64,000 nucleotides of DNA from Candidatus Poseidoniales archaeon (GTDB lineage Archaea; Thermoplasmatota; Poseidoniia; Poseidoniales; Thalassarchaeaceae), in assembly GCA_028283505.1 (NCBI GenBank), contig JAPOFX010000006.1, positions 1 through 64,000 of the forward strand, written 5' to 3'. Below the pieces are notes generated by a model. The model made no database searches. It was not told where the DNA came from and worked only from the letters and a program-made list of their open reading frames with translations. Of the stretch, positions 46,446 through 54,900 are shown one piece after another (position 1 is the first letter of the stretch; each line of letters opens with the position of its first letter). Position numbers and translations under genes: made by a program.

Positions 46446-47504
46446 TCATATTGTTTGGCCTCCATGACTGCGGGGGAAAGTCAGGTGACTGACCGCCGAA
46501 CCAGTTGACTCTCTAGTCACTACTGGATCTGAACCAGTCGACTCCTCCCAAAGTAGTCCAGCCCTGTAGCTAGACCTAACCAGCGGGCCACTTGCTACAG
46601 CAGAGAACCCCATTTCTCTGGCCTCTCTATCCCAATCAGCAAATTTAGAGGGCTCTGGAAACCTTTCCACGGGTATGTGTCTTCCTCCCGGTTGTAGATA
46701 TTGACCTAGAGTAATCATGTCAACGCCACAGGATCTGATTTCTCTCATGGCGTCAACTACTTCTGAATCAGTCTCTCCCAAGCCAACCATAATGCTGGTC
46801 TTAGTTTTGAGGTCAGGGCGGATTTTTTTGGCTTCAGCCAAAATTCCAAGTGATTGTGAAAATGAAGCCCTCCTATCCCTTACATGACCGTCCAGGCGAG
46901 GAACACATTCAACATTGTGCGCGAACACACGGATCGGCAACCCCTCCAGAAGAGTTCGGAGGGAGTCCAGATTCCCATCCAAATCCGAACAAAGAATCTC
47001 AATTCCAACCTCGGGACATCTATCATGCACTGCCATAATGCATTCTCTGTAGTGTGAAGCTCCTCCGTCATCAAGATCGTCTCTGTTTACCACGGTTATC
47101 ACAGCATGCTCAATCCCCATTTTTTCGATAGCAGATGCCAAATCATCCGGTTCGTCAGGATTCAAGGGAGGTGGATTCTTGGCCGTATCAACCGCGCAGA
47201 ACCTGCATCCACGGGTACAGACATCACCAGCTATCATGAAAGTGGCAGTCCCCCTACCCCAACAATCATGGATGTTTGGACATCGGGCTTCTTCGCAAAC
47301 AGTATGGAGCCCATTCTCCTTCACACTGTTCATGGTTGAGTTGTATCTATTCTGCGACTTTCCCACTGGGAGACTGGTCTTGAACCATCCTGGGAGCCTT
47401 TTTCTTCCTCCGCTGGTTTTTTTCAGTCGTTCAGATGATTGACTAGTTGAGCATGAACTGGGCCCGTTAACCTCCTCTCCGACGGTGGGTAAACGAGTCG
47501 CCAT
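46446..47504 (-). CDS. lipA: Lipoyl synthase
   Basis: This radical SAM enzyme of about 352 residues inserts two sulfur atoms into octanoylated lipoyl domains. It has the auxiliary cluster motif CEEARCPNIHDC and the SAM cluster motif CTRGCRFC, plus the ending with the RSSYRAG Ser ligand. The core begins at about residue 43 (LPGWFKTSLPVG). The ATG at 47504 has GGAG upstream; an ATG at 47543 would fit a leaderless transcript from a TATA-like site near 47566 and lies next to a palindrome. It heads the 2-oxoacid dehydrogenase gene run. Confidence 0.93.
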   Translation of the reverse strand: MATRLPTVGEEVNGPSSCSTSQSSERLKKTSGGRKRLPGWFKTSLPVGKSQNRYNSTMNSVKENGLHTVCEEARCPNIHDCWGRGTATFMIAGDVCTRGCRFCAVDTAKNPPPLNPDEPDDLASAIEKMGIEHAVITVVNRDDLDDGGASHYRECIMAVHDRCPEVGIEILCSDLDGNLDSLRTLLEGLPIRVFAHNVECVPRLDGHVRDRRASFSQSLGILAEAKKIRPDLKTKTSIMVGLGETDSEVVDAMREIRSCGVDMITLGQYLQPGGRHIPVERFPEPSKFADWDREAREMGFSAVASGPLVRSSYRAGLLWEESTGSDPVVTRESTGSAVSHLTFPRSHGGQTI

Positions 47505-47543
47505 CAAAGCTCCGGGTAGAGTATCGAAGTTAATCGTTCTCAT

Positions 47544-47560
47544 CGGCCCCTTTGGGGCCG
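47544..47560. promoter_or_regulatory. Perfect palindrome between lipA and a divergent pterin gene
   Basis: CGGCCCC, TTT, GGGGCCG forms a perfect 7+3+7 inverted repeat in the 98-base divergent region. It directly adjoins the upstream lipA ATG (47541-47543) and lies before the A/T-rich GTAAAATACAA stretch (about 47560-47570), which reads TATTTTAC on the minus strand and could be the lipA TATA element. A bound dimeric regulator would cover the transcript start. Operator function is inferred. Confidence 0.5.
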
Positions 47561-47602
47561 TAAAATACAACCCGTAATAGGCAAGAAACACCTCCGAAGG
47601 GC

Positions 47603-48364
47603 ATGGATGGGGGAGTGATCCTAGTTACAGGGGGCGCTGTAAGGATTGGAAGAGAGATTTGCTTGAATCTAGCCAAAGATGGATTTAGCGTGGCAGTTCA
47701 CTATAACTCCTCGTCAAATGAAGCAAACTCATTGGTCGAAAAAATTACCTCAAACGGTGGCAATGCCCAATCATTTTCAGGAGATCTTTCGGATGTATCC
47801 ATGGTAAGGGACCTATTCTCAGAAATCAGAGACTCCATGGGGGATGTAACTGGCATCGTTAACAACGCATCGCTATTTTCGTTCGATGACATAGATAGTT
47901 TGTCCAAGCAATCCTGGGATAGCCACATGCATGTCAATGCCCTAGTCCCTCTGTTGATGATTTCGGAATTGCATCGAAACATGCCGTCTGGTTGTGTCGG
48001 ATCGGTAGTCAACATATTAGACCAGAAAATCTCTCAGCCGAATCCAGACTACCTCTCTTACACGGCTTCTAGGTATGCCATGGCAGGCATGACAGAGACA
48101 CTGGCAAGAAGCCTCTGTCCAAGTGTCAGGGTTAACGCAGTGGCCCCCGGGCACACCCTCCCAAGCCCGGAACAGACTCCCGAGGGCTTCAAGAAAGCGC
48201 AATCCCAATCCCCTTTGCAATCTGGTCCTTCTCCGGGGGATATAGCAGATGCTGTGAATTATCTCATGACAGCAAATTCGGTCACCGGACAAATTATCTA
48301 TGTTGATTCAGGGGAGAGATTCTTGGCTCGTTCTAGGGATGTAGTGTTCGAGACGGAGGACTAA
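47603..48364 (+). CDS. Short-chain dehydrogenase, pteridine reductase (PTR1/FolM)-like
   Basis: This 253-residue Rossmann enzyme has the cofactor motif VTGGAVRIGREI, the NNAS element, and an active site YTASRYAM (Tyr and the position usually Lys reads Arg). The phrases VNNASLFSFDDID and VNILDQKISQPNPDYLSYT are those of PTR1 and FolM, which reduce dihydropterins. The GGAVRIG with Arg resembles the NADPH-preferring form. It is followed after one base by folB, so both probably act in pterin or folate synthesis. The Lys-to-Arg change in YxxxK is noteworthy. Confidence 0.8.
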   Translation: MDGGVILVTGGAVRIGREICLNLAKDGFSVAVHYNSSSNEANSLVEKITSNGGNAQSFSGDLSDVSMVRDLFSEIRDSMGDVTGIVNNASLFSFDDIDSLSKQSWDSHMHVNALVPLLMISELHRNMPSGCVGSVVNILDQKISQPNPDYLSYTASRYAMAGMTETLARSLCPSVRVNAVAPGHTLPSPEQTPEGFKKAQSQSPLQSGPSPGDIADAVNYLMTANSVTGQIIYVDSGERFLARSRDVVFETED

Positions 48365-48365
48365 G

Positions 48366-48770
48366 ATGAGTGCGCCCAGTAGTGGCTCCCAAGAAACGGG
48401 GACAACTTACAGCTCGGGAAAAACTACGATTTTCCTCAGGGATCTAATGAGGGATGTAGACATAGGAATACACGATTATGAGATAGGTCGCCCACAAAGT
48501 CTACGTTTCGATTTGGAAGTATCCATACCCGGTGCAGAAGCCCCATTTATCGATGAAATAAGTCATGTTTTGGATTATGAGTACCTACTAGAGTCTCTTG
48601 AATCCTCAATCAGCGATGGCAGATACTCATTGTTGGAATCACTATGCTCAAAGATTCTTGAAAAGCTGATGATTCCCTCCCAAGTATCTAGTGCGACAGT
48701 CAAGATCTCAAAGGTTGATATCCTTGATGAAAATGGTGTCTTTGGCTGCCAAATGACAAGGGAAAGATGA
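48366..48770 (+). CDS. folB: Dihydroneopterin aldolase
   Basis: This 134-residue enzyme cleaves dihydroneopterin in folate synthesis. It has the family opening IFLRDLMRDVDIGIHDYE (GIxxxE with the catalytic Glu), the central LDYEYLLESLESSISDGRYSLLESL split over two parts, and the C-terminal ATVKISKVD. The first 18 residues are a polar extension. It starts one base after the reductase stop and its own stop touches the 3' end of a convergent tRNA gene. Confidence 0.9.
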   Translation: MSAPSSGSQETGTTYSSGKTTIFLRDLMRDVDIGIHDYEIGRPQSLRFDLEVSIPGAEAPFIDEISHVLDYEYLLESLESSISDGRYSLLESLCSKILEKLMIPSQVSSATVKISKVDILDENGVFGCQMTRER

Positions 48771-48856
48771 TGGTGCAGAGGGCAGGATTTGAACCTGCGA
48801 AGCACTTTGCACCGGAGCTTAAGTCCGGCCCCTTTGACCAGCTCGGGTACCTCTGC
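48771..48856 (-). tRNA. tRNA-Leu (anticodon UAA), CCA end encoded
   Basis: The minus strand folds into a type II tRNA. The acceptor stem is GCAGAGG (48850-48856) with CCTCTGC (48775-48781), followed by discriminator A and CCA (48771-48774). The anticodon stem is CCGGA/TCCGG with loop CTTAAGC, anticodon TAA. A long variable arm and the T-arm sequence GGTTCAAATCC are present. The long arm and anticodon both give leucine. No intron is visible. The gene ends directly at the folB stop. Confidence 0.96.
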
Positions 48857-48940
48857 AGGTTGCTAGGAGGGGGCCATACTCCTTGAATAGAGCGCAAGAA
48901 AGCCTCAGATTGAGCCACATTGACGAACTGCACAATTGAC

Positions 48941-48947
48941 GTATATG
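48941..48947 (+). promoter_or_regulatory. Putative TATA box of the surface-protein gene
   Basis: GTATATG in a short A/T island lies 57 bases before the GTG start at 48998, in the 142-base region between the tRNA gene and the surface-protein gene. It is a candidate archaeal TATA element by composition only. Confidence 0.35.
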
Positions 48948-48997
48948 CTGCCCAGCGCGCACGAACGCTTTAACGCCACTTGTGTCGGCGGTTAATC

Positions 48998-51940
48998 GTG
49001 CAAGAGAGGAGTACAGCGAACTCTGTCCATGGGCGATTCGCGTCAGCATTGGTGCTCAGCCTCCTTTTCATGACCTCTTCCTGGGTCACTGCTGTCTCGG
49101 ATCTGGAGTTGGTAGATGGTACCAAATTCAACTCATCAAGTGATGTACAAATGAATTTGTATACCATGTACATAGCTTCTCAAAACTCCTCTGCAGGAGG
49201 CGATGGGTTCATCACTACTCAGGTTCCAGAGTCAGGAGGTCAAGAGTCAATGAGCGCCTTGAGCAATAGTGTGGAATTCAGGACGAGTCCAATGCTCTCC
49301 AGTTTAGAGGTGGCTGGAAGGCCAAACCACGGTTCTGGGTCTGGTTCATATTATCTCCCGATTGGTATTTTCTTGAGATCAACCGGCCCGGATACAGCGA
49401 CTGTTGACTGGACAATTACTCTGAAAGCATCCGGCTCACAAGTTGGTTCTGCATCATGGTCCTCCGAGGCCTGCAATCCCGGGTTGACTCAAAGTTGTAG
49501 CTTTGATCATGAGACCTTTGAGATAGACATCGGAAGCGGCGAGACTTTCACTATCGACAAAGACGAGAGATTGGAATTAATTATTGATGCAGACATGTCT
49601 GGTTGCGAAGGAGGAGGAGGAAGTCCTTGGGGCGGCGGAACCAGTTGTGAGGCAGAGGTCGCGTGGAATGAAATCGATGGTGACGAAAGATTTAGCACTA
49701 TAGAGATAGAGGCAAATGCGATAGCAAACAGCCTTGTTCTCCTCCAGAGAGAGGGTGCTGAGCTAGCCGAGGGGCCTGAACTAGACTGGTATCCAAATGA
49801 CATTCTTTCAGAGAGGGTGATGCAGTTCTCATTTGATGTAAAGAGCAGTTTCGGAAGGTATGATGTTGATTCAGTGAGGCTCTTGATGAGGGACCCCAAT
49901 GGTGCTTACAGAATAGATCACGTTATTGATGAGGATGACGAAGACATCGAAGATACTAGTCAGGGTATTTTTGGAGAATACCTTTGGTCTTACCCAAGTG
50001 GTATTCCATCCGGCGAGTATACAGTCGAACTAGAGGTGTCCGATATACAGGGAAATAGTGTTATTGTGGAGCATGAGCCTGTTATAATGGAACAGTGGGG
50101 AGTCGCGCTCAAACACCGAAATGATAGATCGACAGAGTACATAGCTCCTGAACAAACAACCGCTGTTCCTCTACAAATGGTGCACAGAGGAGATTCGACC
50201 AAGTCAATGGATGTGGATCTTGAAGTATTGACAAATTTCCCAAGCTCATGGCTCATTGAATTCGACTCTCCCGGAGGTTACACACTCAATTCGGGAGGAG
50301 ACATATTAAACCCAATTTTGACACTCACTGCTCCAGAGGACCTAACCGGTGCCCCCAGCTCAATCGACATCAGGGCTGTAGCCGAGGCAGAAGTCGATGG
50401 AGTGCTGCAAGTAGTCCACCAGGATACATTGCAGATAGACCTAGAGAAGATGGATGTTTTCCAGCCACCCCAAGTGTCAATATGGTCCGAAGACCATGAA
50501 ATCGCCGTTGCGAACTCTTCTAGACCGGATGACTTTGATGCTTCAGCAAACAGCTATGTCGATTACAATCAATTTACGCCGTTTCTTATGGAGATCTTCA
50601 ATACAGGTTTTGATGCGGATGAGTTCAAAATCGACGTTTTACAAAGAGCGAAGGCGATAATCCAAGTTTACGACAATGACACCGGGGAAAGAATTCTCGA
50701 GGACGACGGGGATGGGACCTACCACACTGCACTTCTGGACAGGCATCAGACACAAACTCTGAGGATTTTAGTCAAACCGTCTTCTGACAGGCTAGACCCC
50801 GATATTGGAACGATAGAGTTAGAGGTCGTCAGCACAGGGCAGAGCAACCTCTCTTCTACAATAGATTTCACCATCCAGAGGACATTCGGTATCAGGGCTG
50901 AAGTTTCATACGATTGCGACGGATCGCCCCTAGGCCACATAGAAGTTTCTCTCTGCTCTCCAGGAACAGGTAAATCAGAAGTCACACTCAGAGCCAAAAT
51001 TACCAATACAATGTCATCAGGAGAATCAGCGACATGGTGGAGGATACAAAATCCCGCCTCACTGGAAGAGAATACAGAAAGAAATGCCGCATATGGACAA
51101 TGGCAATTCAGAATTGAAGACGATTCAGGCAACGCTGTACCCAGAGTCTCCTTGGCACCGGGGGATCAAATTGAGGTATTCGTTACGGTGACTCTCACTA
51201 GTCAGGTAGAATTCGGCAATCATACGGTTTATTTAAGAATCGTCGAGGATATCCCGGACGCGGACCCGAGATATTTCGATCTGCCAATGATATTCGAAAT
51301 CGACTCAGACGATCCAAAATTGGAAATCGTCCAAGTTTCTCCAAATAGGCTGCTTTCTCCCGGAGATACTGTCGAGATTCAAATGAAAGTGAAGAATCTG
51401 GGCAACAGTCCCCTAACTATTCTCTTGGAGGCCGAATCTGAGTCATCAGGATGGAGTGTGGAAATAGATGGACCTTCCAACTCAGTACTCATTATTTTAG
51501 ATCCATTTGACGAAGTTACTTTCGTTCTTGAGGTGTCAGTGCCAGCTTCCTCAAATAATGGTGATACATCAAGAATAGAGGTATCTGCCACGCCCTTCGA
51601 TACTGATCAAAGCTGGCCAGATGAATTGACAGCAAAAACATCAGTGGTCATGACTGTGGGCATAGACTCTCTGGTAGAGCGCCTAGTGAACGAATTCACC
51701 TACCCACGGATTTCCACGTATGTAGTCGGAATAATAGCATTCATGTTATTGATAGCAGGAACGCAATCGGCTCTAAATCGGAGAAGGTGGAAGTCACACA
51801 TGGCCTACTTGGAGGCCATATCAGACGACTCCGAGGAGGACATTGAGGACCAAGACGACATTCCCGCGCCAGTTCTTACTGTAGAAGAGCCCGAGGTAGA
51901 GGATATAGCCTACGACGACGATGACATCGAACTAGTCTAA
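48998..51940 (+). CDS. Cell-surface protein with CARDB-like beta domains and acidic cytoplasmic tail
   Basis: This protein of about 980 residues has a signal peptide (ALVLSLLFMTSSW), a long extracellular region rich in beta strands and sequons, a membrane helix at about 905-925 (VVGIIAFMLLIAGTQSAL), and an acidic tail. The stretch near residues 775-860 (VSPNRLLSPGDTVEIQMKVKNLGNSPL) matches the CARDB/NEW3 type of Ig-like adhesion module. A Gly-rich, Cys-containing loop (CEGGGGSPWGGG) lies near residue 205. The GTG at 48998 is preferred over an in-frame TTG at 48980. It precedes the giant surface gene by 42 bases and may share its message. Confidence 0.75.
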   Translation: MQERSTANSVHGRFASALVLSLLFMTSSWVTAVSDLELVDGTKFNSSSDVQMNLYTMYIASQNSSAGGDGFITTQVPESGGQESMSALSNSVEFRTSPMLSSLEVAGRPNHGSGSGSYYLPIGIFLRSTGPDTATVDWTITLKASGSQVGSASWSSEACNPGLTQSCSFDHETFEIDIGSGETFTIDKDERLELIIDADMSGCEGGGGSPWGGGTSCEAEVAWNEIDGDERFSTIEIEANAIANSLVLLQREGAELAEGPELDWYPNDILSERVMQFSFDVKSSFGRYDVDSVRLLMRDPNGAYRIDHVIDEDDEDIEDTSQGIFGEYLWSYPSGIPSGEYTVELEVSDIQGNSVIVEHEPVIMEQWGVALKHRNDRSTEYIAPEQTTAVPLQMVHRGDSTKSMDVDLEVLTNFPSSWLIEFDSPGGYTLNSGGDILNPILTLTAPEDLTGAPSSIDIRAVAEAEVDGVLQVVHQDTLQIDLEKMDVFQPPQVSIWSEDHEIAVANSSRPDDFDASANSYVDYNQFTPFLMEIFNTGFDADEFKIDVLQRAKAIIQVYDNDTGERILEDDGDGTYHTALLDRHQTQTLRILVKPSSDRLDPDIGTIELEVVSTGQSNLSSTIDFTIQRTFGIRAEVSYDCDGSPLGHIEVSLCSPGTGKSEVTLRAKITNTMSSGESATWWRIQNPASLEENTERNAAYGQWQFRIEDDSGNAVPRVSLAPGDQIEVFVTVTLTSQVEFGNHTVYLRIVEDIPDADPRYFDLPMIFEIDSDDPKLEIVQVSPNRLLSPGDTVEIQMKVKNLGNSPLTILLEAESESSGWSVEIDGPSNSVLIILDPFDEVTFVLEVSVPASSNNGDTSRIEVSATPFDTDQSWPDELTAKTSVVMTVGIDSLVERLVNEFTYPRISTYVVGIIAFMLLIAGTQSALNRRRWKSHMAYLEAISDDSEEDIEDQDDIPAPVLTVEEPEVEDIAYDDDDIELV

Positions 51941-51982
51941 GCTTGTTGAGGCAATGTCCGAACGGCGCTCCATTCCTCTTAA

Positions 51983-54900
51983 GTGCCCTACTTTCTGCCA
52001 ATCAGTTTGGTGAGTAGCGTGCGCAATGCAGGAGGACGGTCCCAAGACAACTCTGTAATCACCAAAAGGCGCTCAGCAATCCTATTCTCCGCCTTAATGC
52101 TTCTCTCATCATATTCCGCTTTGGAATTCAGTGCGTGGGAGGCTCTGGCGTCCTCTGACCAGGATGGCGATGGACTTTCATACGGGTTAGAATTTTACAT
52201 TAATACACAACCTCAGGACTGGGATTCCGATAATGACGGCCTTCCTGACGGGTGGGAATGGCAATATGGGCTGAACCCACTGTCTCCCAATGGAGACAAC
52301 GGCTCAACGGGCGATCCAGATGGTGACGCTTTTAGTAACCTCAATGAGTATCAATACTCCATTCCCACCGGTTGGGATCTTTCATCAACCCCAAACGTTC
52401 TGGATAACGGAGTTTGGTGGAACGGTACAGTACCAGTGAGAGATTGGGACGAGGAGAGCGCAATGCAACTAATCCAGGGACTCAACTCAGATGGTGCAGA
52501 TGAGGACCCCAGGGGGAATGTATGCTTCAACACGTTTGATGATGACAAAGACGGAATGGTCGACAACTTCGACGGTGATGGTGACGGAGACTCGGATTGT
52601 TCGAGTGACGATGACGATGGCGATGGTCTAATCGACGAGGATCCGGATGGATGGGATACCGATGGAGATGGTATGCCGGATGGCTGGGAGGCGGCAAACG
52701 GCTTGGACCCCACGTCAAACAGCAACCAGGACGGAACCTTCGGAGATCCAGACGGCGATGGACTAATCAACATCAAGGAGTATGTAAACCCCGCATGGGG
52801 TACTAGGAACGGCACAACTACGCCTCCTACACAATATTTCCGACCGGGCCCTCTTGCAATGACTGCCACTGAAACCCCATGCAATCCCGTATTGTCCTTG
52901 GGGCCAGGTGGTTGTGAATTCCTTACTGCTGAGGTCGATGGAATAACCTCAACAGACCCCCAGTCAAATGACACAGACGGGGATGGTCTCAACGACTCCT
53001 ACGAGGCACTTATCCTCCTCACTGACCCGACATCAGTTGATACTGACTCCGACGGAATAGAGGATGGCATAGAGGTTCTGGGCCAGTATGGGGACCCTCC
53101 ACAGGCCAGTGACCCTAGAAATAATAACACAGATGGGGACCAATTCGATGACGGGGAAGAGGATCTCAACGGTAATGGGATCGTTGACATGAATGAGACT
53201 GACCCCACTAGGATAGAAGATTCAGGCGACTTCGACGGAGATGGTATCCAAAATTGGGAAGAGAATATGACGTGCACCCTATGGAACGTTTTCGATACTG
53301 ATGGGGGAGGAGTTTCAGACGGAGACGAGCTCCTACCTTTCCACAACTCAAACCCGTGCCTTTCAGAACAGACCTTGACACTTCAGATACTCGCCTGGGA
53401 CGCCGTAACGTCAGCACTAACACTCAACTCCACTGCGGATTTAGATCAATCCCCGATAGATTGGAGGCAAAATGATGCCCCCATGGCATACTACGTTCAA
53501 TCAAACGGTACTCTGGTTGACTTCAGGTACGAATCAGTGGACATCGGAGTTCTGAGGAATGTCGATACCGACCTTCCAGCTAACACCTCTACAGTCCTCT
53601 TTACAAACTTCTCATGGTGTTGGGACGCATCAGTGGGTGCGGTGAACGATCCTATTTGTGACGACGACTACTCTGATTCAGATGGAGATGGACTGGCGGA
53701 TTGGGAGGAATACCTGGCCACATGGGGTTTCCCAACCAATCCGAATTTGGTCGATACGGACTCCGATGGCGTAGATGATTTAGACGAGATTTTGAATGGA
53801 ACGGACCCATTGGAACCATGTGAAAATTTACTTGACACCGATGGTGACGGTTTGAACAACTACTTCGAGAACACTACGGGGTGCGTGGTTATCTTCCCGG
53901 GGATGGGAGGTAACTTCACGAATGACACGTACTTCACTCTATGGAATGAATCTGATACAGACAATGGGGGCGTTACAGACTTCCAAGAGTATCTGGACGG
54001 AACGAACCCACAGGATAATCCCAATGACGATAGAAATCCAGTGGATACCGATGGAGATGGCATACCTGACACTATTGAAAACTCAACAGGAACCGACTGG
54101 AGAGACCCCGATACCGACGGAGGGGGAATTCCCGATGGCCAGGAGTGCACTTCCGAGTTCTGGGACGGACAGTGCGAAGGCTCAGCAGGGGACCCATGGG
54201 ACCCATCCGATGACATTTCACAAAACTCCATGTACCTCTTAGCCACTACCCAATCCTCTATTCTGGACTCAACAAACAAGATATATTGGAGGTGGCATAC
54301 CTATGACCATTATACAAGAATTTCCTGGGGTGTTAATACTACTCTGGTTGGAAATACCCAAATGTCAACAGATTTCTCGACCACACAAGGGGTGGCTGAC
54401 CAGCAATTCTGGGATAATTCGACACTCATGGGATGGGAGATTCAATACGAGGGTCCCGGTGTGGCTGATACGGGCGAGGAACTGATCCTCCCTCACAATA
54501 CGGTCAATTTCACAGGATGGATTGACCCAACAGCAGGACTGAATTTCTCAAACTTCACGAGAGACGTCTTGGTTGATGGATCCTCCGTTGATACGGTTTT
54601 CATAACCACTCCTCAAGTGACAATCACTCAGGCGATACGAGAGAACACCACAGCATTCACCGGCACCGACTATGCCACAGACCTGCCACGAGAGTTTACT
54701 GATAGGGGAGGTGCTCAGGAACTCGTAACTGGTATCACTCAATCCGTCATAAATGATTCAGGCGCACTCTCAGCATGGGACAAAGTTTCGGCCATCGCGA
54801 ACTTCTTGACTAACGGAAATGATACATTCACATTCCTAAGGAATAACAATGGTACTGAAGTCCCTGATATGGTTGAGGATGAAGGAGATTTAGCCTATTG

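Noticed and set aside
52351..52992. A 213-codon open frame on the minus strand inside the giant gene, rich in Pro and Ser
   Set aside because: It is the complement of the Asp/Gly-rich calcium repeats, which yields PSPS-type translations. No start signal or domain is visible.
52150..54220. Short repeated DNA words that might resemble a CRISPR or tandem repeat array
   Set aside because: Spacing is irregular and the repeats keep the reading frame as DxDxDG codons; they are protein repeats.
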